The notes under the pieces are model-generated. The model saw nothing but the letters and a program-made list of their open reading frames with translations, was not told where the DNA came from and ran no database searches. 18,931 nt of DNA from Alphaproteobacteria bacterium (lineage in GTDB: Bacteria > Pseudomonadota > Alphaproteobacteria > Rhodobacterales > Rhodobacteraceae): assembly GCA_024279075.1 (NCBI GenBank), contig JAJRRX010000094.1, forward strand, positions 1 to 18,931, written 5' to 3'. This document shows, in pieces, positions 1 through 7,146 of this stretch (positions within the stretch are counted from its first letter, which is position 1; each line of letters begins with the position of its first letter). The position numbers and the translations under genes are program-made.

Positions 1-1
1 G

Positions 2-142
2 CTGAAACGCTGGCGAAAGCTGATGAATGAGGAGCTTTATGGCAATGAAACCATAGCGGAAAGCCGTGAGCGCTATCGGCAAATTGGCAAGGTTCATGCG
101 GGCGGGAAGGCGCGAAGTGCTGCCAAGCGGAAGGGGCGGTAG
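2..142 (+). CDS. C-terminal tail of an unidentified protein (5' end outside window)
   Basis: An open frame enters from the left edge and runs 46 codons to a TAG at 140-142. The tail is very basic: it begins LKRWRKLMNEELYG, continues with a charged helix-like segment, and ends in a Lys/Arg/Gly-rich stretch (GGKARSAAKRKGR). Such a tail would suit a nucleic-acid or ribosome contact, but that is inference. I do not recognise the family because nearly all of the protein lies outside the window. It converges on the minus-strand gene ending at 372. That it is coding rests on the open frame, the plausible composition and the good position relative to the neighbour. Confidence 0.55.
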   Translation: MKRWRKLMNEELYGNETIAESRERYRQIGKVHAGGKARSAAKRKGR

Positions 143-280
143 AGCTGCAATTAGAGGTGGAATAATGGCACATGATTTTGGCCTCACAGCAGATAGATTC
201 TGCATGATTCCCAACATTTTTTAACATTGAAGATCAGCTCATAACCCATTGATTTAAAGCAATGACAACAGTGGTTGTGC

Positions 281-306
281 AATTTATTAACCTAGGTTAA
301 TAAATT
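281..306. repeat. Perfect 26-bp palindrome centred on CCTAGG
   Basis: The left arm AATTTATTAACCT (281-293) is followed with no spacer by its exact reverse complement (294-306). All 13 base pairs match. It lies between two convergent genes, 65 bp past the stop of the minus-strand gene. There is no GC-rich stem or T-tract, so it does not look like an ordinary intrinsic terminator. A protein-binding site or a cruciform-prone element is possible. A related palindrome with the same core lies at 17101-17128. Confidence 0.8.
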
Positions 307-371
307 TATCGTATTTGCAATCTTATGGGGAGAAGCCGGATATTGGGTTTGCGCCTTTGCCGCGCTGCATT

Positions 372-1007
372 CTATTGCACTATTACCACTAACGCCTCTA
401 CTAGCTCACTAAAGATCGCATCGTCGACCCGTGGCGCATGCTGATTTAGCACCTTCATAGCCAGCCAAAGTGCGCGTTTATTGCTGGCTTTTGGCCCCAC
501 GTCTTCTCCCACACTTAGCTGGCTCAGGAGCTTGGGAAAGCTTGCTTTTGGGGTAATGTCCAGCAAGCATTCTGCCAGCACGATATCCTCATTCCAGCCA
601 AAGGGCTCATCGGCGCGGAGATAGGCGGATAGCAGGGGTTTCCAGCCAATGCCCCCGCCTGCATCATGTATAGATTGGGTCAAATAGGTGGCGTGGCTCA
701 GGAAATGAATGTAGTGGCCTTCGGGGTTTTTAACACTGAAATCTGAGAGGCCTTCTAGAAGCGTGGTCAGCTGTTGGCTTAGGCGCGTGAGCGTGCTGGC
801 CCCCAGCGCATTGGTATCCACGGCGGCTCCATAATATAACAAGCAATAGGATTTGATAACCGGGGAATGGGTGCGCCGGTAGAGATCAGAAATCTGTTTG
901 ATGGTGGCCTCTGCATTAAGGCTCCCTGATGCGCAAATCGCATAGAGGGCTTGGTAACGCGCCTCGGCATTTTCCTCAGTAACGTTGGAAAGATCGGTCT
1001 GCGACAT
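372..1007 (-). CDS. Hypothetical protein, predicted all-helical, 211 aa
   Basis: The frame starts at an ATG preceded by a good ribosome binding site (GAGGGG, about 6 bases upstream) and ends in TAG. The protein begins MSQTDLSNVTEENAEARYQA. It has no signal peptide and no membrane segment. The sequence is a run of amphipathic helix-like stretches (for example residues 10-28 and 70-90), which could be an alpha-solenoid (HEAT-like) fold, but I do not recognise a family. A Gly-Gly-Gly-Ile-Gly-Trp segment near residue 118 and a Pro-Phe-Gly-Trp-Asn-Glu segment near residue 135 are its most distinctive marks. It is divergent from the VOC gene at 1154 and convergent with the partial gene at the left edge. 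Its base composition looks somewhat lower in GC than the genes that follow. Confidence 0.8.
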   Translation of the reverse strand: MSQTDLSNVTEENAEARYQALYAICASGSLNAEATIKQISDLYRRTHSPVIKSYCLLYYGAAVDTNALGASTLTRLSQQLTTLLEGLSDFSVKNPEGHYIHFLSHATYLTQSIHDAGGGIGWKPLLSAYLRADEPFGWNEDIVLAECLLDITPKASFPKLLSQLSVGEDVGPKASNKRALWLAMKVLNQHAPRVDDAIFSELVEALVVIVQ

Positions 1008-1153
1008 TCAAAGCCCCTCGCTCTATTCCGGGCAAATTATAGGGTATTTGCGTAAGTATTGAAGCTAAAATTGCGTGGCTGGTGGGTGTCGTAAATATTC
1101 AAGATTGAGGAGCCGGAATGGGTTAGGCTGTGGGTGGCTTAAAGGAGAAGCAG

Positions 1154-1537
1154 ATGAAATTTGGATATACCATTCTTTATGTTCCCAATGTGGAAGAAAC
1201 CCTGACATTTTACCAGCGGGCCTTTGGCTTTGAGCGGAAAATGCTACATGGCAGTGGGGGTTATGGGGAGTTGGAAAGCGGAGAGACGACCCTTGGCTTT
1301 GCGGATTTTGCGGGGATGAAAGAGCTTGGTAAAAATCCGGTTGCGGCCAAGGCCGATGCGCCGAGCTTTGAGCTGGCTTTTACCACCGAAAACGTGGCGG
1401 AGGCTGTGGAAAAGGCGGTGGCGGCGGGGGCGGAGCTGGTGAGCGAACCGGCGGAAATGCCGTGGGGGCAGACGATTGCTTATGTATCTGACCTCAATGG
1501 TTTTTTGGTCGAACTTTGCACGCCTATTCAGCCGTAG
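1154..1537 (+). CDS. VOC (glyoxalase/bleomycin-resistance/dioxygenase) superfamily protein
   Basis: This is a 127-residue single-unit VOC protein. The N-terminal beta-alpha unit (MKFGYTILYVPNVEETLTFY, then QRAFGF) and the C-terminal strand (YVSDLNGFLVELCTP) are typical of the fold. The ending NG-F-hydrophobic-E-L supplies the conserved Glu that usually binds the metal. The first metal-ligand position, normally His or Gln in the first strand, appears to hold Thr or Tyr, so glyoxalase I activity cannot be assumed. The ATG at 1154 was chosen because AAAGGAGAAG sits 4-12 bases ahead of it; the in-frame GTG at 1130 has no comparable site and adds residues not usual in the family. Its end overlaps the convergent AraC-type gene by 10 bp. 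The substrate is unknown. Confidence 0.88.
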   Translation: MKFGYTILYVPNVEETLTFYQRAFGFERKMLHGSGGYGELESGETTLGFADFAGMKELGKNPVAAKADAPSFELAFTTENVAEAVEKAVAAGAELVSEPAEMPWGQTIAYVSDLNGFLVELCTPIQP

Positions 1538-2145
1538 CCCAGCGATAGGTTAGGGGCAAATTTCGGGGTGGTGTCGAGCCATTGCCTGAAGGCGCGGGTC
1601 ATGTGGGCTTGGTCGGCGAAGCCCGCATCAAAAGCGGCGTCGGCCAGTGGCGTGCCCGCTGCCAGCAACCGTGAAGCCTTGCGCACCCGCGCGAGGGCGA
1701 GCCAGCGGGCGGGGCTGCGGGTTGTGTGGCGCTTTAGCCCGCGTTGTAGCCGCCGTTGGTGGATACCTAAACGGGCGGCGGCAAGGGCCACGCGGCCACC
1801 CTCCAAGGCCTGTTCTTGCAGGGCCTCAAGCGCATCTTCGACCAGCGGCTCAAGGTTTGTGAAGGCAAAAAGGCGGTCCTCAATGCCTATGTGGTCGGGG
1901 GGTAGGTCGTGTAGAGATTTCAGGAGGTTAGCGCTGGAAAATCTGACACCGGCGCGCATTCTGTAGCCTTTGAAATAGGTGCCTGCGGGCATTTCTATGC
2001 GATAGGGCGCGTCGTCTAGCGTGGTGATCTCCCAGCGTGGGGCTTGGCCCGGGCGGGCGGTAAAAAGCAGGTCTTGGCAACCATCCGGCAAGATGGTTGC
2101 GGGGGTGGCTTTTTGCACCGTTGTTTCCCACGCCTCCAGGATCAT
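1528..2145 (-). CDS. AraC-family transcriptional regulator
   Basis: The protein has 205 aa. Residues about 119-200 form the two-helix-turn-helix AraC/XylS DNA-binding domain: VALAAARLGIHQRRLQRGLK is the first motif, and LADAAFDAGFADQAHMTRAF followed by RQWLDTTP is the second, more conserved one. The N-terminal half contains LPDGCQDLLF, a signature of the subgroup with a short cupin-like sensor (often annotated DUF6597). Its ATG overlaps the stop of the carboxylesterase gene in an ATGA, so it is the last gene of the glycosylase-esterase-regulator operon and probably translationally coupled. Its 3' end overlaps the convergent VOC gene. Target genes and effector are unknown; linkage suggests a role with the esterase or the repair gene, but this is not shown by the sequence. 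Confidence 0.9.
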   Translation of the reverse strand: MILEAWETTVQKATPATILPDGCQDLLFTARPGQAPRWEITTLDDAPYRIEMPAGTYFKGYRMRAGVRFSSANLLKSLHDLPPDHIGIEDRLFAFTNLEPLVEDALEALQEQALEGGRVALAAARLGIHQRRLQRGLKRHTTRSPARWLALARVRKASRLLAAGTPLADAAFDAGFADQAHMTRAFRQWLDTTPKFAPNLSLGYG

Positions 2146-2801
2146 TCAATCAGCTGTTGGTTGATGAATTGCAGGGCGATTTGCAGCCCATCAGGCGCGA
2201 TCTCGTGGCCAGTGCCTTTGGAAATGTGGGTGTAAACCTCATAGCCAACCTTGGTGAGCGCATCGGCGGCTTCGGGCAAGGATTGCGGCGGCACCACCTC
2301 GTCGGCGTCGCCGTGGATGAGCAGAATGGGCAGGTGGCTCACGGCCTCGTCTTCCAGCGTTTCCGGCGCCATAAGTCGGCCTGAAAAACCGACAATACCT
2401 GCCAGTGGCTCGGCGCGGCGGGGGCCGATATGCAGCGCCATCATGGTGCCTTGCGAGAAGCCAACCAGCAGGGTGTGCGCCGCATCCACGCCCTCGGATT
2501 TCATGGTTTCATCCAGCCAATCATTGAGCAATGTGGCCGCCGCCGCCATACCCTCAGCGGCCTCCACCTCGCTTGAGCCGTCAAGCCACGGGATGGGAAA
2601 CCACTGAAAACCCATAGGGTTACCGGTGCAGCGCTGCGGGGCGTTGGGTGCATGAAATACCACATCCGGCAGGTGCTCGGCCAAAGGGTCGGCCAGCCCG
2701 ATCAGGTCATTTCCGTCTGCACCGTAGCCATGCACAAACACCACGAGGTATTTACCGTTGCCCGATTTTGCCGCCCGCCTTGGGCCGTTAAGTTCCGCCA
2801 T
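2142..2801 (-). CDS. Carboxylesterase/phospholipase family alpha/beta hydrolase
   Basis: The 219-residue length and motif order match the bacterial carboxylesterase/lysophospholipase (YpfH/EstB-like, Abhydrolase_2) family. The oxyanion region is FVHGYGADG (22-30). The nucleophile elbow is GFSQG with Ser116. The acid is Asp167 in HGDADEVVP. The base is His199 in GTGHEIAPDG. There is no signal peptide, so it acts in the cytoplasm, probably on short-chain carboxylic or thio-esters. The start codon directly follows the TAA of the upstream glycosylase gene, and its stop overlaps the AraC-type gene, so the three genes should share one transcript. The exact substrate cannot be predicted. Confidence 0.93.
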   Translation of the reverse strand: MAELNGPRRAAKSGNGKYLVVFVHGYGADGNDLIGLADPLAEHLPDVVFHAPNAPQRCTGNPMGFQWFPIPWLDGSSEVEAAEGMAAAATLLNDWLDETMKSEGVDAAHTLLVGFSQGTMMALHIGPRRAEPLAGIVGFSGRLMAPETLEDEAVSHLPILLIHGDADEVVPPQSLPEAADALTKVGYEVYTHISKGTGHEIAPDGLQIALQFINQQLIE

Positions 2802-3443
2802 TTAGGTCATTCCTTCTCGATCTTTGATCAAATGGTAATAAGTGAAAAGCAAGCGCGCAGCAACCGCCCGCCACGGGGACCACGCTTGGGCCATTTGGCG
2901 CAGGTCTTTTTCACTTGGTCGTGCGGGCAACTCAAAAATCACCCGGGCTGATTCTTGCAAAGCAAGGTCGCCAGCGGCCAAAACATCCGCCCGCCCGAGG
3001 CTGAACATCGCGTAAATCTCGGCGGTCCAAAGGCCAATGCCCTTTACGGCGGTCAGCGCGCGCACGACCTCCTCGGTGCGCTGGCCTTGCAAGCCCGCAA
3101 AATCAATGCCATGTTCGGCCAGCGCTTTGGCATAGCCCGCCTTTTGCCGCGAAAGGCCAATTTTGCGCAAGTCCTCAACGCTGAGCACCAAAACCGCCTC
3201 GGCCTCGACCGCCCCTGCGGCCTCCAGCTTGGCCCAAACACCGCGCGCCGCCGCCACGGATATTTGCTGCGAAACAATCGCTGATAGCAACGCCTGAAAG
3301 CCGCCCTCCCGCCGCCGTAACGGCAAGGGCCCAAGCTGGCTAAGCGCTTGGGCAAAACGCGGCTCTTGGGCGGCAAGCCAAGTCGCACCCTCGGCCACAT
3401 CCGCTTCGGTGTTGATTATACGTTCATCCATACGCGCTAGCAT
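2802..3443 (-). CDS. DNA-3-methyladenine glycosylase II-like (HhH-GPD, AlkA family)
   Basis: This is a base-excision-repair glycosylase that removes alkylated purines, of the compact AlkA type without the N-terminal AlkA_N domain. In the 213-residue form the helix-hairpin-helix is AVKGIGLWTAEI (132-143) and the catalytic Asp is Asp159 in AAGDLALQ. Upstream, LLSAIVSQQISVAAA (52-66) is the family's conserved helix. An in-frame TTG at 3473 would lengthen it by 10 residues; I chose the ATG at 3443 because GAGG lies about 6 bases ahead of it, while a further ATG at 3431 is also possible. It heads the operon with the esterase and the AraC-type regulator, and is divergent from the MDR gene at 3518, so its promoter must lie in 3444-3517. 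Confidence 0.92.
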   Translation of the reverse strand: MLARMDERIINTEADVAEGATWLAAQEPRFAQALSQLGPLPLRRREGGFQALLSAIVSQQISVAAARGVWAKLEAAGAVEAEAVLVLSVEDLRKIGLSRQKAGYAKALAEHGIDFAGLQGQRTEEVVRALTAVKGIGLWTAEIYAMFSLGRADVLAAGDLALQESARVIFELPARPSEKDLRQMAQAWSPWRAVAARLLFTYYHLIKDREGMT

Positions 3444-3517
3444 GACAGACCTCACGCAGATTTCAATAGACAAGCGGGCGATGAAGGCGCAGCATCAGGT
3501 AAAAAATTGGAGGGGCA

Positions 3518-4510
3518 ATGAAAGCGGCATTTATTACGCGTTATGGGGCATTGGAAAATGTGCAGCATGGCGAACAGCCCAAGCCAAGCCCGGCGGCGGG
3601 TGAGGTGTTGGTGCGGATGATGGCAGCCAGTGTTAATCCGATTGATTATAAGCAAGTGCTTGGCGAACTTAAGCCCCTGATAAAGCCACGCTTTCCCCTG
3701 TTGTTGGGCAGTGATGGGGCAGGGGTAGTTGTGGCCCCAGCCGAGGGATTTTTAGCGGGAGATGAGGTCTACTTTCGCACGCCGCTGATGGCCACAGGGA
3801 GCTTTGCAGAGTTTATCAGCCTTCCCGCTCAAACCTTGGCCCTGAAGCCCGCCAATATGAGCTTTGTTGAGGCCGCCAGCCTGCCGCTGGTAGGGCTGAC
3901 GGCGGCGCAGGCCTTGGACAAGGCGGGGCTAAAAGCGGGGGCGCGGGTGCTTATCCATGCGGGCTCTGGCGGGGTGGGCAGCTTTGCGGTGCAATATGCC
4001 AAGGCCAAGGGTGCTTATGTGGCAACCACGGCCAGTGCCGGGCGGGTTGAGATGCTCACCGCGCTGGGTGCGGACGAGATTGTAGACTATCGAAGCGAGC
4101 GCATAGAAGACCGCTTAAGCGAGATGGACATTGTGCTGGATACGCTGGGGCCAGCGGTGCGGGCGGCCTCTTATAAAGTGCTGAAAAAAGGCGGGGTTTT
4201 GGTGAGCATCCAAGGCATGCCGGACCCTGAAACCGTTGCGCGCATGGGGGCAAACCCGTTAATAAGGCTGGTGGCTCGGGGAAGTGCCTGGAAGCAGCAG
4301 CGCGCCGCGGCCAAACAGGGCGCGGTGTTTAAGTATCACTGGATGCAAGAAAGCGGGGCGGAGTTGGCAAAAATTGCGGCATTGGTGGAAGCCGGAAAAA
4401 TCAAGGCGGCCATCGATTCGGAGTTTGCGCTAAAGGATGTGCGCGCGGCTTTCGCCCGCAGTGCCTCGGGGCGTGTTGGTGGAAAAATTGTGATCAAAAT
4501 ACAGGCCTAA
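3518..4510 (+). CDS. Zinc-independent MDR oxidoreductase, quinone-oxidoreductase-like (NAD(P)H)
   Basis: This 330-residue medium-chain dehydrogenase/reductase belongs to the quinone oxidoreductase side of the family. The N-terminal GroES-like domain contains VLVRMMAASVNPIDYKQVLG (30-49) and LLLGSDGAGVV (61-71). The Rossmann nucleotide loop is HAGSGGVGSFAVQYAKAKGA (147-166). No structural-zinc Cys cluster and no catalytic-zinc Cys/His pattern is present, which fits an NADPH-dependent reductase of quinones or enones. The ATG is preceded by TTGGAGGGGCA, a strong ribosome binding site. The MFS gene follows 54 bp downstream on the same strand. The physiological substrate is not evident. Confidence 0.92.
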   Translation: MKAAFITRYGALENVQHGEQPKPSPAAGEVLVRMMAASVNPIDYKQVLGELKPLIKPRFPLLLGSDGAGVVVAPAEGFLAGDEVYFRTPLMATGSFAEFISLPAQTLALKPANMSFVEAASLPLVGLTAAQALDKAGLKAGARVLIHAGSGGVGSFAVQYAKAKGAYVATTASAGRVEMLTALGADEIVDYRSERIEDRLSEMDIVLDTLGPAVRAASYKVLKKGGVLVSIQGMPDPETVARMGANPLIRLVARGSAWKQQRAAAKQGAVFKYHWMQESGAELAKIAALVEAGKIKAAIDSEFALKDVRAAFARSASGRVGGKIVIKIQA

Positions 4511-4564
4511 TAAGGCGCATTTTGCCTCTGGTCATTCCCCATACACAGGCATACAAATCACGCC

Positions 4565-5785
4565 ATGACACATGTAATCAACGATTCACTTGCCAAGCGA
4601 AACCTTGTGGTTTTGATCACGGCACAGGCGGTGCTGGGCGCGCAAATGGCGATCAGCTTCATTCTAGGCGGATTGGCGGGGCAATACCTTTCGCCCAATC
4701 CATGCCTTGCCACGCTGCCGATTTCGCTGATTATTCTTGGCTCTATGCTTTCCGCGCCTGTGATGTCTACTATTATGCAAAAATATGGCCGCCGCGCTGG
4801 GTTTATGCTGGGGGTAACGGCGGGTGGGCTGAGTGCGGCCATCCAAGTTTATGCGCTTTATACGCAATCTTTTCAGCTGTTTTTGGTTGGCGGTTTTCTG
4901 ACCGGTATTTATATGTCAGCGCAAGGGTTTTACCGCTTTGCGGCCACAGATACGGTTTCGCCAGCGCTTATGCCCAAGGCGATTTCATGGGTGATGGCGG
5001 GCGGTTTGCTGGCGGCCATCATTGGCCCGCAACTGGTTAAGCTAACGCAGGATGCACTGGCACCGGTGCCGTTTGCTGGCGCTTACCTCACGGTGATTGC
5101 GCTTAATGTTTTTGGCATATTCCTGTTTATGGCGCTCAAAATCCCTAAGCCAAAGCCGGTGCAAGCAGGGCAATCCTCTGGCCGCTCCATTGGCCAGCTT
5201 TTGCGCACGCCGCAAATTGCGGTGGCCATTATCAGCGCTATGGTTGCGTATTCCCTAATGAATTTGGTGATGACTTCAACCCCGCTCGCGGTGGTCGGCT
5301 GCGGGTTTGAAACCAACCAAGCGGCCGATATCGTTTCGGCCCACGTGCTGGCTATGTATGTGCCATCGTTTTTTACAGGCTATTTTATCACGTGGTTCGG
5401 GGTGCGAAAGGTTATTGCGGCGGGGCTGGTTATTTTGGCCGCTGCGGGCATTACAGCGCTGAACGGCGTGGAGATTGAAAACTTTTACGGCGCCTTGATA
5501 CTGCTTGGCATTGGCTGGAACTTTGGCTTTATCGGCGGCACAACCATGCTGGCGGAATCCCACGCGCCAGAGGAGCGCGGGCGGGTGCAAGGGCTGAATG
5601 ACTTTTTGGTGTTTGGCATGGTTACGCTGGCCTCGCTCAGCTCGGGCGGGTTGATGAACTGCTCTGGCGGCTCTCCGCAAGAAGGCTGGCAGGCCGTAAA
5701 CCTTGCCATGCTACCGCTTCTGGCACTGGCCGGCGGGGCGCTGCTGTGGTTTGCGATTACCAGCAAAAGCCGTGAGCCTGCTTAG
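4565..5785 (+). CDS. Major facilitator superfamily (MFS) transporter
   Basis: This 406-residue protein is hydrophobic throughout, with about twelve predicted membrane helices in two bundles and a central loop near residues 192-215 (KIPKPKPVQAGQSSGRS). The loop between helices 2 and 3 carries QKYGRRAGF, the remnant of MFS motif A (G-x-x-x-D-R/K-x-G-R-R), but lacks the usual Asp. A second related loop is WFGVRKV between helices 8 and 9. Late in the protein ESHAPEERGRVQGLNDF resembles the conserved cytoplasmic segment of drug/metabolite exporters. It lies behind the MDR gene with a weak ribosome binding site, possibly as the second gene of one transcript. Its substrate is unknown, and export of a small organic molecule is only a guess. 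Confidence 0.93.
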   Translation: MTHVINDSLAKRNLVVLITAQAVLGAQMAISFILGGLAGQYLSPNPCLATLPISLIILGSMLSAPVMSTIMQKYGRRAGFMLGVTAGGLSAAIQVYALYTQSFQLFLVGGFLTGIYMSAQGFYRFAATDTVSPALMPKAISWVMAGGLLAAIIGPQLVKLTQDALAPVPFAGAYLTVIALNVFGIFLFMALKIPKPKPVQAGQSSGRSIGQLLRTPQIAVAIISAMVAYSLMNLVMTSTPLAVVGCGFETNQAADIVSAHVLAMYVPSFFTGYFITWFGVRKVIAAGLVILAAAGITALNGVEIENFYGALILLGIGWNFGFIGGTTMLAESHAPEERGRVQGLNDFLVFGMVTLASLSSGGLMNCSGGSPQEGWQAVNLAMLPLLALAGGALLWFAITSKSREPA

Positions 5786-5910
5786 CCATCGCTTTCACTG
5801 ATACCCCAACATAACCCCCCTCCGGCGGGCGCACTTGGTTAGACCAGAGCGCGAAACCGCAAGCCTGTGCACCTTTTCCCCTGAATGGCGGCAACGCCTC
5901 GCCAGCCGTT

Positions 5911-6306
5911 TTACGCCGCAGCAGTGGCTTCGATTTCGAATAGCAAACCCGCGATTGCCAGCCGGGCCACACCCAGCAACGTCATTGGCGGCGCACACTG
6001 GATTGGCCCAAAACGCCTTCCGCGCAGGTCGAAGTTCTGCAACGCCTCGTCCACGTCGGTTGTGAAAATGCCAAGCCGAATGATATTGCTAAAATCCATA
6101 TCCGCACCGGACAGCACAGCTTCCAGATTATCCAGCGACAGCCGGATCTGCCCGCGCATGTCATCAGGGTGTTGGGGGCTACCCGCCGCATCAACAGCCG
6201 TTTGGCCAGCACAGATCAACTGGCGCGATGTGCCCGTGATCATCTCGGCTTGATTATAGCCAAGTTTTAAGGACCAAGCCCAAGGGTTTACAGGTGTGCG
6301 TTTCAT
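5911..6306 (-). CDS. RidA/YjgF/YER057c family protein
   Basis: This 131-residue protein has the Rid fold. Family marks are LICAGQTAVDAAGSP (30-44), the helix QIRLSLDNLEAVLSGAD, and the C-terminal block GVARLAIAGLLFEIEATA. The Arg in VARLA corresponds to the conserved Arg that binds the carboxylate of imine substrates in RidA enzymes. RidA itself deaminates reactive enamines and imines; this member has a longer N-terminus (MKRTPVNPWAWSLKLGYNQA) that places it in an Rid subgroup rather than RidA proper. A strong ribosome binding site (AAGGAGA) precedes the ATG. It is divergent from the WYL regulator at 6394, which is a likely controller of it, and convergent with the MFS gene. Confidence 0.93.
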   Translation of the reverse strand: MKRTPVNPWAWSLKLGYNQAEMITGTSRQLICAGQTAVDAAGSPQHPDDMRGQIRLSLDNLEAVLSGADMDFSNIIRLGIFTTDVDEALQNFDLRGRRFGPIQCAPPMTLLGVARLAIAGLLFEIEATAAA

Positions 6307-6354
6307 TGTCAGTGTCTCCTTGTTAATGTCTGTGCAAAAGGCTTAGAATGAATG

Positions 6355-6373
6355 GGTGCCAAATTGTGTCACC
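6355..6373. promoter_or_regulatory. Imperfect palindrome between the ridA-like and WYL genes (possible operator)
   Basis: A 19-bp imperfect inverted repeat, GGTG-CCAAATTGTGT-CACC, has outer arms of 4 bp that match exactly and scattered inner matches. It is in the divergent intergenic region, 49 bp ahead of the ridA-like start and 21 bp ahead of the chosen WYL start. A site here could serve both promoters. The weak inner symmetry makes this tentative. Confidence 0.3.
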
Positions 6374-6393
6374 AAAAGCGCTATTGTGAAAAC

Positions 6394-7104
6394 ATGAATA
6401 TTCGCCTCCGACATGACGCCATCGTGCGCACCCTTCGCCGCAACGGGTCATCTACGGTCGATGCTCTGGCTCAGGAAGCCGGGGTTTCAAGGCGAACGGT
6501 CCTGCGCGACATCTGCGCGCTGCGCGATCAGGGCTTTGTCATTCACACCGAAAGCGGGCGAGGTGGTGGTGTGCAGCTTGATCCGCAATCGATACAAACG
6601 ACCGCGCGATTATCCGTGGCCGAGGTGTTCGCGTTGCTTATCAGTGTTGCGGCTATGCGCGCCGCCCAAAGCATGCCATTTTCCGGTCTCGCCGATGCCG
6701 GACTTGCCAAAATAGAGATGGCCCTTCCACGAGATAAAGTGCGTGATTTACGCCAGCTTCTGGGCAGCCTACATATTGGCAAGCTGTCACCTAAGCAGGA
6801 CATATCAAACATCGGGCCGATAGACCCTGCACTTCTTCCGGCCTTCGAGGCGGCGCTTTTGCAGCGGCTCCTCTTACGGTTCCAATACCGCGATGCAAAA
6901 GGCGCAAATACGCGCCGCGAAGTCGAACCTCAAGCCATGTTGGTTCTGTCGCCACTTTGGTATCTCGTGGCGTGGGACCCCGCGCGGGAAGATTTTAGGC
7001 ATTTTCGTATGGATCGGATAAGCAAGCCAGAATGCGTCGATGGCCTGCCGTTTCGGCGCAGGCATGTGCCCTTCGAGGATGATATCTGCCCCTATAAACA
7101 CTAA
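6394..7104 (+). CDS. Helix-turn-helix, WYL-domain transcriptional regulator (YafY type)
   Basis: This is a 236-residue regulator. An N-terminal winged helix-turn-helix (HTH_11) spans about residues 1-60, with STVDALAQEAGVSRRTVLRD as the helix-turn-helix and GFVIHTESGRGGGVQL as the wing. The C-terminal WYL domain includes LSPLWYLVAWD followed by FRHFRMDRIS, the usual W-Y-L and F-R-x-D-R-I pattern. WYL domains bind small ligands or nucleic acid. An in-frame ATG at 6352 would add 14 residues, but the HTH begins naturally at MNIRLRHDAIV, so the ATG at 6394 was chosen; neither start has a strong ribosome binding site. It is divergent from the ridA-like gene, a common arrangement for a local regulator and its target. 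Confidence 0.9.
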   Translation: MNIRLRHDAIVRTLRRNGSSTVDALAQEAGVSRRTVLRDICALRDQGFVIHTESGRGGGVQLDPQSIQTTARLSVAEVFALLISVAAMRAAQSMPFSGLADAGLAKIEMALPRDKVRDLRQLLGSLHIGKLSPKQDISNIGPIDPALLPAFEAALLQRLLLRFQYRDAKGANTRREVEPQAMLVLSPLWYLVAWDPAREDFRHFRMDRISKPECVDGLPFRRRHVPFEDDICPYKH

Positions 7105-7146
7105 CCTCGCCCCCTCCGGCTTCGCCTCGTGAGGGCAGCGGGCTGC

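Noticed and set aside
281..306. CtrA-type binding site (TTAA-N7-TTAA)
   Set aside because: The two TTAA tetramers here are 6 bp apart, not 7, and the perfect symmetry suggests another kind of site.
1130..1153. Longer VOC protein from the GTG at 1130
   Set aside because: The extension would place the strong ribosome binding site inside the coding sequence, and the family fold begins at MKFGYTILYV.
4503..4525. Terminator after the MDR gene (AGGC/GCCT)
   Set aside because: Four-base arms and no T-tract; the MFS gene follows closely and may be cotranscribed.
4522..5040. A 172-codon plus-strand frame at the start of the MFS gene
   Set aside because: It overlaps the MFS gene in another frame and its translation is Cys- and Tyr-rich without hydrophobic pattern, so it is a shadow of a real membrane protein gene.
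7105..7146. Bidirectional terminator with CCCTC/GAGGG arms
   Set aside because: The stem is only 5 bp with a 14-base loop and has no T-tract on either strand; too weak to call.
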